Assembly (NCBI GenBank): GCA_017407125.1
Contig: JAFQXE010000020.1
Location: 1-52,132 of the forward strand
Direction: 5' to 3'
DNA from: Thermoguttaceae bacterium
GTDB taxonomy: Bacteria > Planctomycetota > Planctomycetia > Pirellulales > Thermoguttaceae
Length of the DNA stretch: 52,132 nucleotides
Part shown: piece after piece, positions 35,189-43,976 of the stretch
How positions within the stretch are numbered: the stretch's first letter is position 1
How the letters are laid out: each line of letters starts with the position of its first letter
Notes under the pieces: generated by a model
Seen by the model: the letters and a program-made list of their open reading frames with translations, nothing else
What the model was told of the DNA's origin: nothing
Database searches by the model: none
Program-made: the position numbers and the translations under genes

Positions 35189-37335
35189 TGCACACGCTGT
35201 CCGGGTTTGGCTCCGGAGTCGGGCGAGAGCAGGAAGACCTGCGTTTCATCCGAACCGGGTCCGTGAGTGCCAGCGGCGCCGACCATCGCTTCCGACATGC
35301 CGAACTTCATCTTGCGCGGCTTGAGGTTGGCAACGCAGATTACCAGACGTCCGACCAGCTCTTCCGGGTTGGTGTACGCGGCTTTAATTCCAGCGAAAAC
35401 CTGACGGTTGTTGTTTCCGCCCAGGTTGAGGGTCAGCTTGAGCAGTTTCTTCGCTGTTGGAACGGCTTCCGCGGTCAGGATTCTGGCAACGCGCATATCG
35501 ACTTTGCAAAAATCGTCGATCGTGCACTCGCCTTCAATCGGTTCCGCCTTGAGCGATTCGTCGGAATCGTTGTACGGGTTGGGAACGTCCGCCGCTTCGG
35601 AGACGAAATTGTCAAACGGGGACGCGGGCGCGGCTGCGGCTTCTGCGGGAGCTGGTTCGGGTTTGGTTTCAGGGGCTGGGGTGGCTGGAGCAGCCGGGGT
35701 TTCTGGGACTTTGCTTTCTTCAATCATGGCATCTACTTTTTTAGGATCAACGCGGGTCATTAAATACTGATACTTGTTAACTTTCGTTCCGGTAAGCGGG
35801 GTTTGCGCCTGCGACCACGAAACGATCGGGTCGTTGAGCAGCTCTCCGGTCATCTGTGACAGCTTTGGCAGAACCGGGGTGAGATAAACGACAATCTGAC
35901 GGTACAGGTTCAAGCCGATTGTACAGACGTCCTGAAGTTCTTTTTGCTTTTCGGGGTCTTTTTTGAGCGTCCAGGGCGCGGCGTGTTCAATAAACTGATT
36001 GGCGCGGTCGCCGGCGGCGAGAATCAGACGCAGCGCCTTGGCGTAGTCGGTCGCTTCGTACGCCTGAGCAATCGCGTCGGCGTCGGCTGCCGCCTGAGCA
36101 AACAGACCGCCGTCTTCGGGATAGGTTTCTGAAAGCCCGGTCGATTCGACGAACTTCGCCGTTCGGCTTGCCAGGTTGACGACGTTGCCGACCATGTCGG
36201 AGTTGACCTTGGCGACGAATTCGTCCAGGTTCAAGTCAAGGTCGTCGGAGTTGTCGCCCAGTTTGGACGCATAGTAGTATCGCAGGTACTGCGGGTCAAG
36301 GTGATTCAAATACGCTCTGGCGGAAACGAACGTTCCCTTGGACTTCGACATCTTTTCGCCGTTGACGGTTAAGAAGCCGTGAATGTGAACGTTTGTCGGC
36401 AGGTTGAACCCGGCGGTCTTGAGCAGAGCCGGCCAGAAAAGCGTATGGAAATACGTGATGTCCTTGCCGATAAAGTGATGAATCTCGGTATTTTCGTTTC
36501 GCCACCAGTCGTCAATCGATTCGCCGTTGGCTTCGCACCACTGCAGCGTTGAGCCCATGTATCCAATCGGGGCGTCGTACCAGACGTACCAGTAGTTGCC
36601 GTGGGAATCGGGAATCTCAAACCCGAAGTACGGCGCCGGGCGGGAAATGTCCCAGTCGAAAAGCGGTTCTTTGAGGAAATGTCCCGCCAGATAGTTGGCG
36701 ATGTCTTTTCTCAAATGCTTGCCGGACTGCGTCCATTCTTCCAGGAACGCGTGCATCTGTTCCAGTTCGACAAACAGATGAACGGCGTCTTTGAGAACGG
36801 GCGTCGCGCCGGAAAGCGTACTGACGGGGTTGATAAGGTCAGTCGGGGAATAGACGGCGCCGCAGTCGCAGCTGTCGCCGTACTGGTTGGGACGTCCGCA
36901 CTTGGGACACGTTCCGCGAACGAACCTGTCAGCCAAAAACGTGTTGGCAACCGGGTCAAACAGCTGAGTGATTTGTTTCTCTTTGATAAGCCCGGAGGCG
37001 CGCAGAGCCGTCCAGATTTCGTTGCAGAACCGGCGGGACTGCGGCGAGTTCGTACTGCCGTAGTTGTCGAACTGAATCAGAAAATCGGAAAAGTCCCGCA
37101 GGTGGGCTTCGCGCATGTCGGCGATCAACGCTTCTTCGGAACGTCCTTCTTTCTTCGCCCGAATCATGATGGCGGTTCCATGCGTGTCGTCCGCGCAGAA
37201 ATAACGACAGTTATTGCCGATAAGTTTCTGGAATCGAACCCAGATGTCCGTCTGCAGGTACTCGACCAGATGCCCGATGTGAATGTTGCCGTTGGCGTAG
37301 GGCAGGGCGCTGGTTACCAAAATTTTTCGCGTCAT
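35185..37335 (-). CDS. metG: Methionyl-tRNA synthetase
   Basis: 716 residues. It charges tRNA-Met in the cytoplasm. HIGH is at residues 19-22 (NGNIHIGHL) and KMSKS near 330 ([11 protein letters not shown]). The zinc knuckle [17 protein letters not shown] near residue 145 is of the four-Cys type. The helical anticodon domain follows, then a Pro/Ala-rich linker (residues about 545-590), then a C-terminal EMAPII/Trbp-like tRNA-binding domain ([31 protein letters not shown]), as in many dimeric bacterial MetRS. The ATG at 37335 is supported by the [16 protein letters not shown] start. It is a single gene with its own terminator. Confidence 0.97.
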   Translation of the reverse strand: MTRKILVTSALPYANGNIHIGHLVEYLQTDIWVRFQKLIGNNCRYFCADDTHGTAIMIRAKKEGRSEEALIADMREAHLRDFSDFLIQFDNYGSTNSPQSRRFCNEIWTALRASGLIKEKQITQLFDPVANTFLADRFVRGTCPKCGRPNQYGDSCDCGAVYSPTDLINPVSTLSGATPVLKDAVHLFVELEQMHAFLEEWTQSGKHLRKDIANYLAGHFLKEPLFDWDISRPAPYFGFEIPDSHGNYWYVWYDAPIGYMGSTLQWCEANGESIDDWWRNENTEIHHFIGKDITYFHTLFWPALLKTAGFNLPTNVHIHGFLTVNGEKMSKSKGTFVSARAYLNHLDPQYLRYYYASKLGDNSDDLDLNLDEFVAKVNSDMVGNVVNLASRTAKFVESTGLSETYPEDGGLFAQAAADADAIAQAYEATDYAKALRLILAAGDRANQFIEHAAPWTLKKDPEKQKELQDVCTIGLNLYRQIVVYLTPVLPKLSQMTGELLNDPIVSWSQAQTPLTGTKVNKYQYLMTRVDPKKVDAMIEESKVPETPAAPATPAPETKPEPAPAEAAAAPASPFDNFVSEAADVPNPYNDSDESLKAEPIEGECTIDDFCKVDMRVARILTAEAVPTAKKLLKLTLNLGGNNNRQVFAGIKAAYTNPEELVGRLVICVANLKPRKMKFGMSEAMVGAAGTHGPGSDETQVFLLSPDSGAKPGQRVH

Positions 37336-37439
37336 GGGGAGCTGGCTCCTTCAAAAAGTGGTAAATGATTTGTCAGGAACGGGATAAATGGCGCAAGGGC
37401 TTAAATACTCTGAATTCCCGTCCTCTGACGTAATATATT

Positions 37440-37467
37440 AATGTATCACTTTTTGAGGAAATTTCAA
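37440..37467 (-). promoter_or_regulatory. Promoter of metG
   Basis: On the minus strand TTGAAA (37462-37467), 16-base spacer, TACATT (37440-37445). The leader of about 100 bases carries imperfect arms gtcag..acggga / tcccgt..ctgac (37370-37430); no T-box signature is visible. Confidence 0.5.
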
Positions 37468-37481
37468 GTAGGGAGAGGATT

Positions 37482-37559
37482 TAGCTTTTAGCTGCTAGCT
37501 TCTAGCTGTTAGCTTTTAGTTTGAATTCTAGCGGCTAGAAGCTAATAGCTAGCGGCTTA
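37482..37559. repeat. Fold-back heptamer element (tagcttt/tagctgc type)
   Basis: Five heptamers (tagcttt, tagctgc, tagcttc, tagctgt, tagcttt; 37482-37516), a gaattc centre, then the inverse (gcggcta, gaagcta, atagcta, gcggctt). It separates metG from the BON gene. Confidence 0.9.
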
Positions 37560-37563
37560 TCCT

Positions 37564-37779
37564 TCAGCCGACGTCCAGTTCGTTGAGGATTTTTACGACG
37601 CAGTCCAGTTTCCGGATCATTTCCTGCGCTCGCTGTTTGAGGAAGTACGTCGAAACGCTGCCTCGCAGGACGACTTCTCCTTCCTCGGTTGGAACGCAAT
37701 GGACGTTTGATCGGAAATCGGAACAGGAACTCAATACGGACTCGACTTGATTTTTGACGGATGTTGCAGTGGCGCTCAT
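37564..37779 (-). CDS. Small BON-domain protein
   Basis: 71 residues from MSATATSVKNQVES. The frame extends nine codons further up, but AGGAGG stands 8 bases before the ATG at 37779, which decides the start. VHCVPTEEGEVVLRGSVSTYFLKQRAQEMIRKLDCVVKILNELDV matches the alpha/beta BON fold with its conserved GxV and hydrophobic strand pattern. BON domains bind phospholipids or sit in envelope and stress proteins; there is no signal peptide here, so a cytoplasmic role is likely. Its long leader carries the structured RNA at 37818-37933. Confidence 0.8.
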   Translation of the reverse strand: MSATATSVKNQVESVLSSCSDFRSNVHCVPTEEGEVVLRGSVSTYFLKQRAQEMIRKLDCVVKILNELDVG

Positions 37780-37817
37780 TTTATTTCCCTCCTGTATGAA
37801 AAGCAATCTTATGGGGC

Positions 37818-37933
37818 AGCTGCAGACGGCGCGGGACAGGAACGCTGTCTTGCGGACGGAAAATCCCAGCCTCTACCACCGAACTGAGCGAACCTTCAGC
37901 CCGGCTCCTCCGCTTTTCCACGCCGTCTGAGCT
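37818..37933 (-). ncRNA. Probable structured leader RNA or small RNA upstream of the BON gene
   Basis: A closing stem of 13 bp with one bulge (agct-g-cagacggcg 37818-37831 / cgccgtctg-agct 37921-37933) encloses a three-way junction: hairpin gacag-gaacg-ctgtc (37835-37849), and a second arm closed by ggaaaa/ttttcc (37858-37863/37914-37919) with inner stems agcc/ggct and ctga/tcag. An alternative stem gcgga/tccgc (37852-37856/37909-37913) crosses the ggaaaa pairing, so two folds exclude each other or form a pseudoknot. A minus-strand TATAAT (37941-37946) puts the start of transcription right at the base of the closing stem. No Rfam family is recognised. Confidence 0.5.
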
Positions 37934-38136
37934 ACGAAATATTATAGAAAAACAGACAAGGCGAGAGAGGGAAAAAGAGTTCGTCGCCGTCTATGAAATT
38001 GCCGTTCTTTGCATGCGTTTTCGTAATAATGTTTACGATTATTAATTTTGTTATGAACGCAATACTTGACAAATGAGAAAAATGTTGTAATGTAACAAAA
38101 GAGAAAATGAAATATAAAATACGAAAGGAGTAATAA

Positions 38137-38511
38137 ATGAAGTTAAGTGAATTGGTTGAAAAACATTATTTCCATGACAGTTCCCTTTGCGGGTTTGAAT
38201 ACGACGATAATGGAAATGTCGTTTTGACGATTTCATTTTGCAATTGGATGCAGGATTATTATGTAGAAGGCGAACCTGAAATTTTAAAAATTTCGCTGCG
38301 CTTTAATAACGTTATCGATTGCGATTTTAAAAACTATGAACCCGGCAAGGTAGACAACTGCGAAATTCTGGATGCTTTGCCCGTAACAAACGAGCATGGT
38401 CAGCAAGGAATTTATTTTCTTATGTGTGATATAGATATAGATGACGATATTTCCGTAACCATCTTTGCCCAAGATGTTGAGTTTGTCGTGTTGGGGGTTG
38501 ATGAGGATTGA
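38137..38511 (+). CDS. Small acidic protein, tandem paralogue A
   Basis: 124 residues, AAAGGAG 6 bases before the ATG, TTGACA at 38066-38071 upstream. The protein starts MKLSELVEKHYFHDSSLCGFEYDD and has SFCNWMQDYYVEGEPEILKISLRFNNV and FAQDVEFVVLG. It shares these segments with the next gene. A strongly acidic beta-rich single domain with an early HD (YFHDS) recalls polymorphic-toxin immunity proteins in shape, but I do not recognise the family and no toxin is adjacent. Codon use is more A/T-rich than in the flanking genes, which may mean transfer. Cytoplasmic. Confidence 0.75.
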   Translation: MKLSELVEKHYFHDSSLCGFEYDDNGNVVLTISFCNWMQDYYVEGEPEILKISLRFNNVIDCDFKNYEPGKVDNCEILDALPVTNEHGQQGIYFLMCDIDIDDDISVTIFAQDVEFVVLGVDED

Positions 38512-38566
38512 CAGGACGATTCCATAGCCAAACAGGTTGATATAATAATCGAGAGAGAAATAAATT

Positions 38567-38971
38567 ATGAAACTCCATGATCTTGTAGCGATACACTATT
38601 TTCATGACTGCGGCTTGAATGACGTTCAATATGATCCTGAACAGCGGCGGCTTGAAATATCTTTGGACTTTTGCAAATGGATGCAGGACTATTTCGTCGA
38701 GGGGATGCCTGATGTGATAGCTGTAAAATTGGTTTTTACCAATGTTTCCCAATATTTCGATGACGAATTGGGACAAATAAACGGGATTTTTGAAATTCTT
38801 GATGGCGATCCCATTCTTGACGAATCCGGCGCGCCTGTAATTGACGACGCAGGAAACATGGGCGTCAGTTTCTTTGTCGCTCGCGGCTTTTCAGAACGTC
38901 CAAGTATTATTAAAGTCTATGCTCAAGACGTCGAATTTATCGACATGGGACCGTTTGTATACGATGATTGA
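38567..38971 (+). CDS. Small acidic protein, tandem paralogue B
   Basis: 134 residues, 55 bases after paralogue A and followed by a terminator, so the two form one unit. MKLHDLVAIHYFHDCGLNDVQYD and LDFCKWMQDYFVEGMPDVIAVKLVFTNV align with A throughout; B has an extra loop (ILDESGAPVIDDAGNMGVSFFV) and ends VYAQDVEFIDMGPFVYDD. Conserved points between the two are HYFHD, C-x-WMQDY-x-VEG and AQDVEF. Two diverged copies side by side suggest binding of two different partners, as in immunity-gene arrays; this is inference only. Confidence 0.75.
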   Translation: MKLHDLVAIHYFHDCGLNDVQYDPEQRRLEISLDFCKWMQDYFVEGMPDVIAVKLVFTNVSQYFDDELGQINGIFEILDGDPILDESGAPVIDDAGNMGVSFFVARGFSERPSIIKVYAQDVEFIDMGPFVYDD

Positions 38972-39008
38972 GCGGCGCGTATTGTTGCGTTGCCATCTCC
39001 ATAAACCA

Positions 39009-39044
39009 ACAGACGGTCTGCGGGAAGCAAACCGTCTGTTTATT
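39009..39044 (+). terminator. Terminator of the tandem paralogue operon
   Basis: acagacggt (39009-39017) / accgtctgt (39031-39039) with an inner tgc/gca, followed by tttatt. Confidence 0.8.
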
Positions 39045-39077
39045 CTGAATTGAATGTCGAGAACCGAAGGTCAATCG

Positions 39078-42000
39078 TTAGGCGCGGACGTAGCCGGAGT
39101 CGATTTTCCGGAGTTCGTCGACCATGACGTCAATCGTGTAATCAAGGTCTTCGTCGGTGTGGTCTGACGTGATGAAGAATCGCAGACGCGCCGCGCTTTC
39201 TTCAACCGCCGGGTACATAATCGGCTGAACGTTGATGCCTCGTTTGAACATCGCGTTGGACAGTTTCAAGGCGTGAACCGAGTTGCCCAAAATAACCGGG
39301 ACGACAGGCGTTCCGCCGCTGGTTCCGGTGTTGAGATGGAACGACTTGGCTTTGGCGAGGAATCGGTCGGCGTTGTGGTGGAGCTTCGCAACGCGCTGCG
39401 GTTCCTTTTTGAGCAGCCGCAGAGCAGCCAGCGCAGCCGCGGCGTTGGGCGGCGTGATGCCGGCGGAGAACACGAATCCCGGCGCGGTGTAACGCAGATA
39501 GGTAATCAAGTCGGACGAGCCGGAGATGTATCCGCCTGCGGCTCCGAAGGATTTACTCAGCGTACCCATCCAGACGTCGACGTCTGCCGGATTGAGGTTG
39601 AAGTAATCTCTCATGCCGCCGCCGTGAGGTCCCATCGTACCCATCGAGTGCGCTTCGTCAATCATCAGCAGGGCTTTGTACTTCTTTTTGATTTCAATCA
39701 GTTCGGGAATCGGGGCGATGTCGCCGTCCATGCTGTAGACGCCTTCGACGACAATCATAACGCGATTGTATTCGCCGCGGTAGCGTGACAACAGGTCTTC
39801 CGCCATCTTCCAGTTGTTGTGCTGGAACGGACGTCGGCGCGCGCCGGAGAGGATTGCGCCCTGAAGGATGCTGTTGTGGTCCAACGCGTCGTGAAGAATC
39901 AGGTCGCCCGGCTTGAGCAGGTGCCCGATAACCGTTTCGTTGGTCGCGTGACCGCCGAGCATGACAACGGTGTCGTCGGTTCCGATGAATTCGGTAATCT
40001 CGCGTTCCAGGTCAATGTGAATCGGTTTCTGACCGGAAACGAGTCGGCTGGCGGAAACGCTGGAACCGTATTCCGCGACAGCGTCTTGAACCGCTTTGAC
40101 GACTTCCGGGTCGCCGGAGGTGCCGATGTAGTTGTAGCTGGAGAAGCTGATGTACTCTTTGCCGTCGATATGGGTTTTATTGTTGATAATTCCCTGATGA
40201 ACGGTGAAGTACGGGTTTCTCATGCCGGTAGTTTTCTGAATCTCAAAGCTCTGCTTGAGCTTTTTGACTTCAGGCCACTGACTGATATCCCAGGCGGAAT
40301 CCGGAATCTTGTCCAAATCCGTATGGACGTGTTGTCTTGGGCGAGACCCCATGTATTTCCTGATCGCCTGAACGACGTCGTTGGCAGTGATGAGGTTTTG
40401 GAGTTCTTCTTCCGGGAACCGACCGCCGAATGTCTCTTCCAGGCTGGCGAGAATTTCCATTCGTTCCAGAGAATCCAGACCGATTTCGGTAATCGGGGTT
40501 TCCATGGTAAGGTACTCGGCGCGCTCGCGGGCGATCGCCTTGACCTGCATGAGAACGATTTCCGCAACGCGTTTTGTATCGTTGGCGTCAATCTGAGCGG
40601 CGATGTCTTCCTGCTTTTGGAACAGCGGATGCTCTACAATCGGTTTGGGAACCGGCTTGATGATCGCAGGGGCGGTAGACGTTGCGGTTTCGGTCGTTTC
40701 CGCGCCTTCAGACCAGGCGTCGTCCGCTCGTTCTTTGGTAGCTTTCGGAGTCTTTTTCGGGATTTCCATTCCCAGCCCGTCGACGGCGGCGTCCCAGCGG
40801 TTGAGTTCCGCCAGCGTTCCGTCCAGATATTCCTGACGGCAGGCGTGACGCTGAATCTTGCCGCTGGACGTCTTGGGAATGCCACGCTGTTTCATAAGAA
40901 TGATAACGTCGATTGGCAGTTCGTGTTCGTTGGAAATGGCTTTGCGAATGGCGGTGAAAAGCTCTTCGTCCGACGCTTCGTGACGCCGTTCGACTTCCTG
41001 AAGGAGAATAAGGCGTTCTTTGCCGTTTTCGTTGGCGATGAACAACGCGCATTCGTCGCAAAGTTCCGGATGGCTGTGAGCGCTGGTCGTTTCAACGTCC
41101 TGCGGATAAATATTAACGCCGTGGAGAATAATGAGGTCTTTCAGACGTCCGGAAACGAACAGTTCGCCCTCGTCCAAAAAGCCGAGGTCGCCGGTTCGCA
41201 TATAGGGCTTGTCGTGAGTGTCCGCCGTCTCTGCCTGGAAGATTTCCTTGGACAGTTCCGGCTTGTTAAGATACCCTTGAGCGATGGACGGGCTTTTTAC
41301 CCAAATTTCGCCGATTTCGTCCTGCTTGCAAGTCATGCGGGTGTCCGGGTCAACAATAAGGACTGTTTCGTCCATAAGACACTGACCGCTTCCGACGAGC
41401 GTTCTGCCGTTGGGAGAAGTGCGATCCACTTTAACCGCTTTTCTCTGTCCGAGTTTATCAATGTCGAATGTGCGAACAACGGGTTTGTCATGAACGAAAC
41501 CGCCTGTTACAATAAGCGTCGATTCCGCCAAACCAAAGCATGGATAGAAGGATTCGCGTCGGAATCCGCACGGGGCGAACTTTTCGCAGAAGGCGTCGAT
41601 TGTTTCCGCCTTGACGGGTTCCGCGCCGTTAAACGCCACTTCCCAGCTGCTCAAGTCCAGCAGTTCCAGCTCGTTCGGCTTGATTTTACGAATGCAGTAA
41701 TCGTAGGCGAAGTTCGGTCCGCCGCTGGTGGTCGCGCCGAATCGGCTGATAGCGGAAAGCCATCTGAACGGACGCTGCAAAAACGCCATGGGCGACATGA
41801 GAATATTGGGTCTGGCAACGTAAATGGGCTGCAAAACGCCTCCGATCAAGCCCATGTCGTGATAAAGCGGAAGCCAGTATACTCCCAACCCGCTTCGCGT
41901 ATGCTCAAAAGCGTATGCAATCAACGCTGAATTATGTATTAAATTGGAATGGTTGAGAACGACTCCTTTGGGAGTTCCCGTCGACCCGGAGGTGTACTGC

Positions 42001-42548
42001 AGGAACGCGAGGGTGTCGCCATGAACGTCAGGCATTTCCCACTTGTCCTCTTGCCCTTCGCACATTTCGTCGGTCGTATGCCAGTTGAGCGATTTCAAAA
42101 ACGGCGTTTCGTCGATCAGTTCGTTGACCAGTTCCAGGACAGCGTTTGTTGTCAGCGCGGCTTTGGCGGAACAGTCCTGAGCGATTGATTGAATGCGTCC
42201 CAAAGAACGGTTGCGTCGCGGCGGATAGACTGGAACCGCTGTTACGCCGGCGTAAAGGCACCCAAAGAACGCAGCGATAAAGTCCAGCCCCGGCGGGAAA
42301 AGCAGCATTGCCTTTTCGCCGACCATGTCGTTGGCTTGGAACCAGGAGGCAATGGCGCGGGCGCGGCGGTCAAGTTCCTTATAAGTCCATTCAATCAAAT
42401 CATTTTCGCCGTCTCTGAGAAATCCAAAAGCAATATCGTCCGGCTGATGGCAGGCGCGATGGCGAAGCAAGTCTACCAAAGTAGGCGGTCCAAAGAACGA
42501 TCCCGGTAAATGATCAATGTGAATTGTCCGTTTTTTCTCGTTTGACAT
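39078..42548 (-). CDS. Fatty acyl-AMP ligase - acyl carrier - alpha-oxoamine synthase fusion
   Basis: 1156 residues from MSNEKKRTIHIDHL; the 16 upstream in-frame codons are not conserved-looking, and no Shine-Dalgarno marks either start. Residues 1-600 are an adenylating enzyme of the FAAL class: YTSGSTGTPKGVVLNHSN, WLPLYHDMGLIGG, YMRTGDLGF and KTSSGKIQR. Near 689 is a carrier domain with the phosphopantetheine serine in IGLDSLERMEIL. Residues 745-1156 are an alpha-oxoamine synthase: SSYNYIGTSGDPEV, DEAHSMGTMGPHGGG and the PLP lysine of GTLSKSFGAAGG near 998. The single chain should activate a fatty acid, hold it as a thioester and condense it with an amino acid, losing CO2, to give a long-chain aminoketone, as in sphingolipid, capnine or prodigiosin-type routes. 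A cytoplasmic lipid pathway is inferred. Confidence 0.92.
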   Translation of the reverse strand: MSNEKKRTIHIDHLPGSFFGPPTLVDLLRHRACHQPDDIAFGFLRDGENDLIEWTYKELDRRARAIASWFQANDMVGEKAMLLFPPGLDFIAAFFGCLYAGVTAVPVYPPRRNRSLGRIQSIAQDCSAKAALTTNAVLELVNELIDETPFLKSLNWHTTDEMCEGQEDKWEMPDVHGDTLAFLQYTSGSTGTPKGVVLNHSNLIHNSALIAYAFEHTRSGLGVYWLPLYHDMGLIGGVLQPIYVARPNILMSPMAFLQRPFRWLSAISRFGATTSGGPNFAYDYCIRKIKPNELELLDLSSWEVAFNGAEPVKAETIDAFCEKFAPCGFRRESFYPCFGLAESTLIVTGGFVHDKPVVRTFDIDKLGQRKAVKVDRTSPNGRTLVGSGQCLMDETVLIVDPDTRMTCKQDEIGEIWVKSPSIAQGYLNKPELSKEIFQAETADTHDKPYMRTGDLGFLDEGELFVSGRLKDLIILHGVNIYPQDVETTSAHSHPELCDECALFIANENGKERLILLQEVERRHEASDEELFTAIRKAISNEHELPIDVIILMKQRGIPKTSSGKIQRHACRQEYLDGTLAELNRWDAAVDGLGMEIPKKTPKATKERADDAWSEGAETTETATSTAPAIIKPVPKPIVEHPLFQKQEDIAAQIDANDTKRVAEIVLMQVKAIARERAEYLTMETPITEIGLDSLERMEILASLEETFGGRFPEEELQNLITANDVVQAIRKYMGSRPRQHVHTDLDKIPDSAWDISQWPEVKKLKQSFEIQKTTGMRNPYFTVHQGIINNKTHIDGKEYISFSSYNYIGTSGDPEVVKAVQDAVAEYGSSVSASRLVSGQKPIHIDLEREITEFIGTDDTVVMLGGHATNETVIGHLLKPGDLILHDALDHNSILQGAILSGARRRPFQHNNWKMAEDLLSRYRGEYNRVMIVVEGVYSMDGDIAPIPELIEIKKKYKALLMIDEAHSMGTMGPHGGGMRDYFNLNPADVDVWMGTLSKSFGAAGGYISGSSDLITYLRYTAPGFVFSAGITPPNAAAALAALRLLKKEPQRVAKLHHNADRFLAKAKSFHLNTGTSGGTPVVPVILGNSVHALKLSNAMFKRGINVQPIMYPAVEESAARLRFFITSDHTDEDLDYTIDVMVDELRKIDSGYVRA

Positions 42549-42796
42549 GATAGTTTGAAATAACAAATAATTTAAAAATGGCGGACGGGCGCACAACGCC
42601 TGGCGCTACATACTAATTGCTATATCGGATTTTGAGCGATTTGGCATAATAGATAAACTAAATTATTTTCGTAGTTTGAACCTAAACTCCAATATATTCA
42701 AAACATTCTGACTATATTCTGTATACTAATTTTCTTTTCTACTTTTTATATTTTATGTATAGAAAATATTTTTACAAGCGGGGGAGGGTATAATTC

Positions 42797-42878
42797 GGAA
42801 TGCGGAATGCGTAATTGACGCAAGCGCTGATCGAATCTACTGCCTACTGCCTCTTGCCTATTGCCTATTGCCTCTCAC
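42797..42878. repeat. Two heptamer arrays
   Basis: cggaatg, cggaatg, cgtaatt, gacgcaa (42797-42824) and ctactgc, ctactgc, ctcttgc, ctattgc, ctattgc, ctctcac (42837-42878). The rest of 42597-42796 is A/T-rich and shows nothing else. Confidence 0.85.
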
Positions 42879-42891
42879 CCCCATTCTGATA

Positions 42892-42920
42892 TTGACTTTA
42901 ACAGGTTTGTTTGCTAAAAT
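42892..42920 (+). promoter_or_regulatory. Promoter of the radical SAM / glycosyltransferase unit
   Basis: TTGACT (42892-42897), 17-base spacer, TAAAAT (42915-42920), leader of about 38 bases. Confidence 0.75.
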
Positions 42921-42964
42921 AATACTTAATATATATTTATATATTGAATAAGACGAGGTTATTT

Positions 42965-43900
42965 ATGCAATTTACCAAACTGGGTAGAACAATTCGACGG
43001 GGTTTGAATTTGGCGATTGGATTGCCGTTCAAACGATTCCTTTATTATAGCGGACTGGGTAAATCCCTGTTTTTAGATAAACAAGGACGAGCTAAAATAC
43101 GTAAAATGGAGGTTTACGCCGCTAACGGCTGTAATCTGAAATGTCTGTTTTGCAGTCATTTTAACCCGTTTCGTCGAGGCGTTGTTCCCGCAGACGAGCT
43201 AATCGCTTCCTTTGAAACGTGGTCGAAAAAAGTCGTTCCTCAGAAGTTGGGTATTTTGGGAGGCGAACCGCTTCTTCACCCGGAATTGGAACGAATTATT
43301 GCCGCCGCTCGACGCTGCTGGCCGGAGTCCCGAATCGTTTTGACGTCTAATGGTTTGCTGTTTCCCAATAAGCCTGACAGTCTGCTTCAAACGCTCAAAG
43401 AAGCTGGGGTTCAGGTTTTGCTGTCCCGACACGTTCCGACAGAAGAAGGGGAACGAAAGTTTCAGGAAATCGTATCGCGGCTTAAAAACGCGGGCGTTTG
43501 GGTAACGATTATTCCCAGTTCAGGACGTTGGAAGCGTTACTATAATATAGACGACAACGGACAGCCTCAGCCGTTTGAAAGTTCTCCGGAAAAAGCCTGG
43601 ACGATGTGCGGTCCGAACACCTGTTTCAACTTGACCAACAACAAATTGTATCGCTGCAGTATTTTAGCCAACGCGGCTCTGGCTTACGAGGAAGGCGTCT
43701 TGGGCGAAAACTGGGCGGTTACTCAAACGTATAAGCCGTTAACCGCCGACGCCAGCGCCAACGAGATCGTTGAGCATTTGTTTTTAATGCGCGGTCCGCT
43801 TAAAGCCTGTTCCATCTGTCCGGAAACGACTGTCGTCGTTGAAGCTCAGCAGATTGAACGCGTACAGCGAATTCTGCGAACAGAAGAAGATTCGCAATAA
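42965..43900 (+). CDS. Radical SAM protein with C-terminal Cys cluster
   Basis: 311 residues from the ATG at 42965, preceded by GAGG; a TTG seven codons earlier is in frame but less likely. AANGCNLKCLFCSHFNP has the CxxxCxxC cluster that binds the SAM-cleaving 4Fe-4S centre, and ILGGEPLLHPEL is the GGE motif. The C-terminal half holds MCGPNTCFN, YRCSIL and CSICPE, an auxiliary iron-sulfur (SPASM-like) set. Such enzymes modify sugars, peptides or lipids. The gene lies 76 bases before a glycosyltransferase on the same strand, and envelope glycan or lipid modification is the likeliest job. The substrate cannot be read. Confidence 0.87.
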   Translation: MQFTKLGRTIRRGLNLAIGLPFKRFLYYSGLGKSLFLDKQGRAKIRKMEVYAANGCNLKCLFCSHFNPFRRGVVPADELIASFETWSKKVVPQKLGILGGEPLLHPELERIIAAARRCWPESRIVLTSNGLLFPNKPDSLLQTLKEAGVQVLLSRHVPTEEGERKFQEIVSRLKNAGVWVTIIPSSGRWKRYYNIDDNGQPQPFESSPEKAWTMCGPNTCFNLTNNKLYRCSILANAALAYEEGVLGENWAVTQTYKPLTADASANEIVEHLFLMRGPLKACSICPETTVVVEAQQIERVQRILRTEEDSQ

Positions 43901-43976
43901 ACAATAAACAAGTACGAGCCGAGCGTTTGCATCGGCGCGTTCCACTACATTACTCGTTATATCCAGATGTAACAAA

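Noticed and set aside
36601..37368. 255-codon plus-strand frame
   Set aside because: Antisense to the catalytic domain of metG.
37818..37933. A tRNA gene on the minus strand (GCTCAGTTCGGTGGTAGAG looks like a D-arm)
   Set aside because: No acceptor stem, anticodon stem or T-arm of correct size and spacing can be formed around it, and the closing 13-bp stem belongs to another fold.
39819..41930. 703-codon plus-strand frame
   Set aside because: It lies wholly antisense to the acyl-AMP ligase/oxoamine synthase gene, whose motifs are unmistakable.
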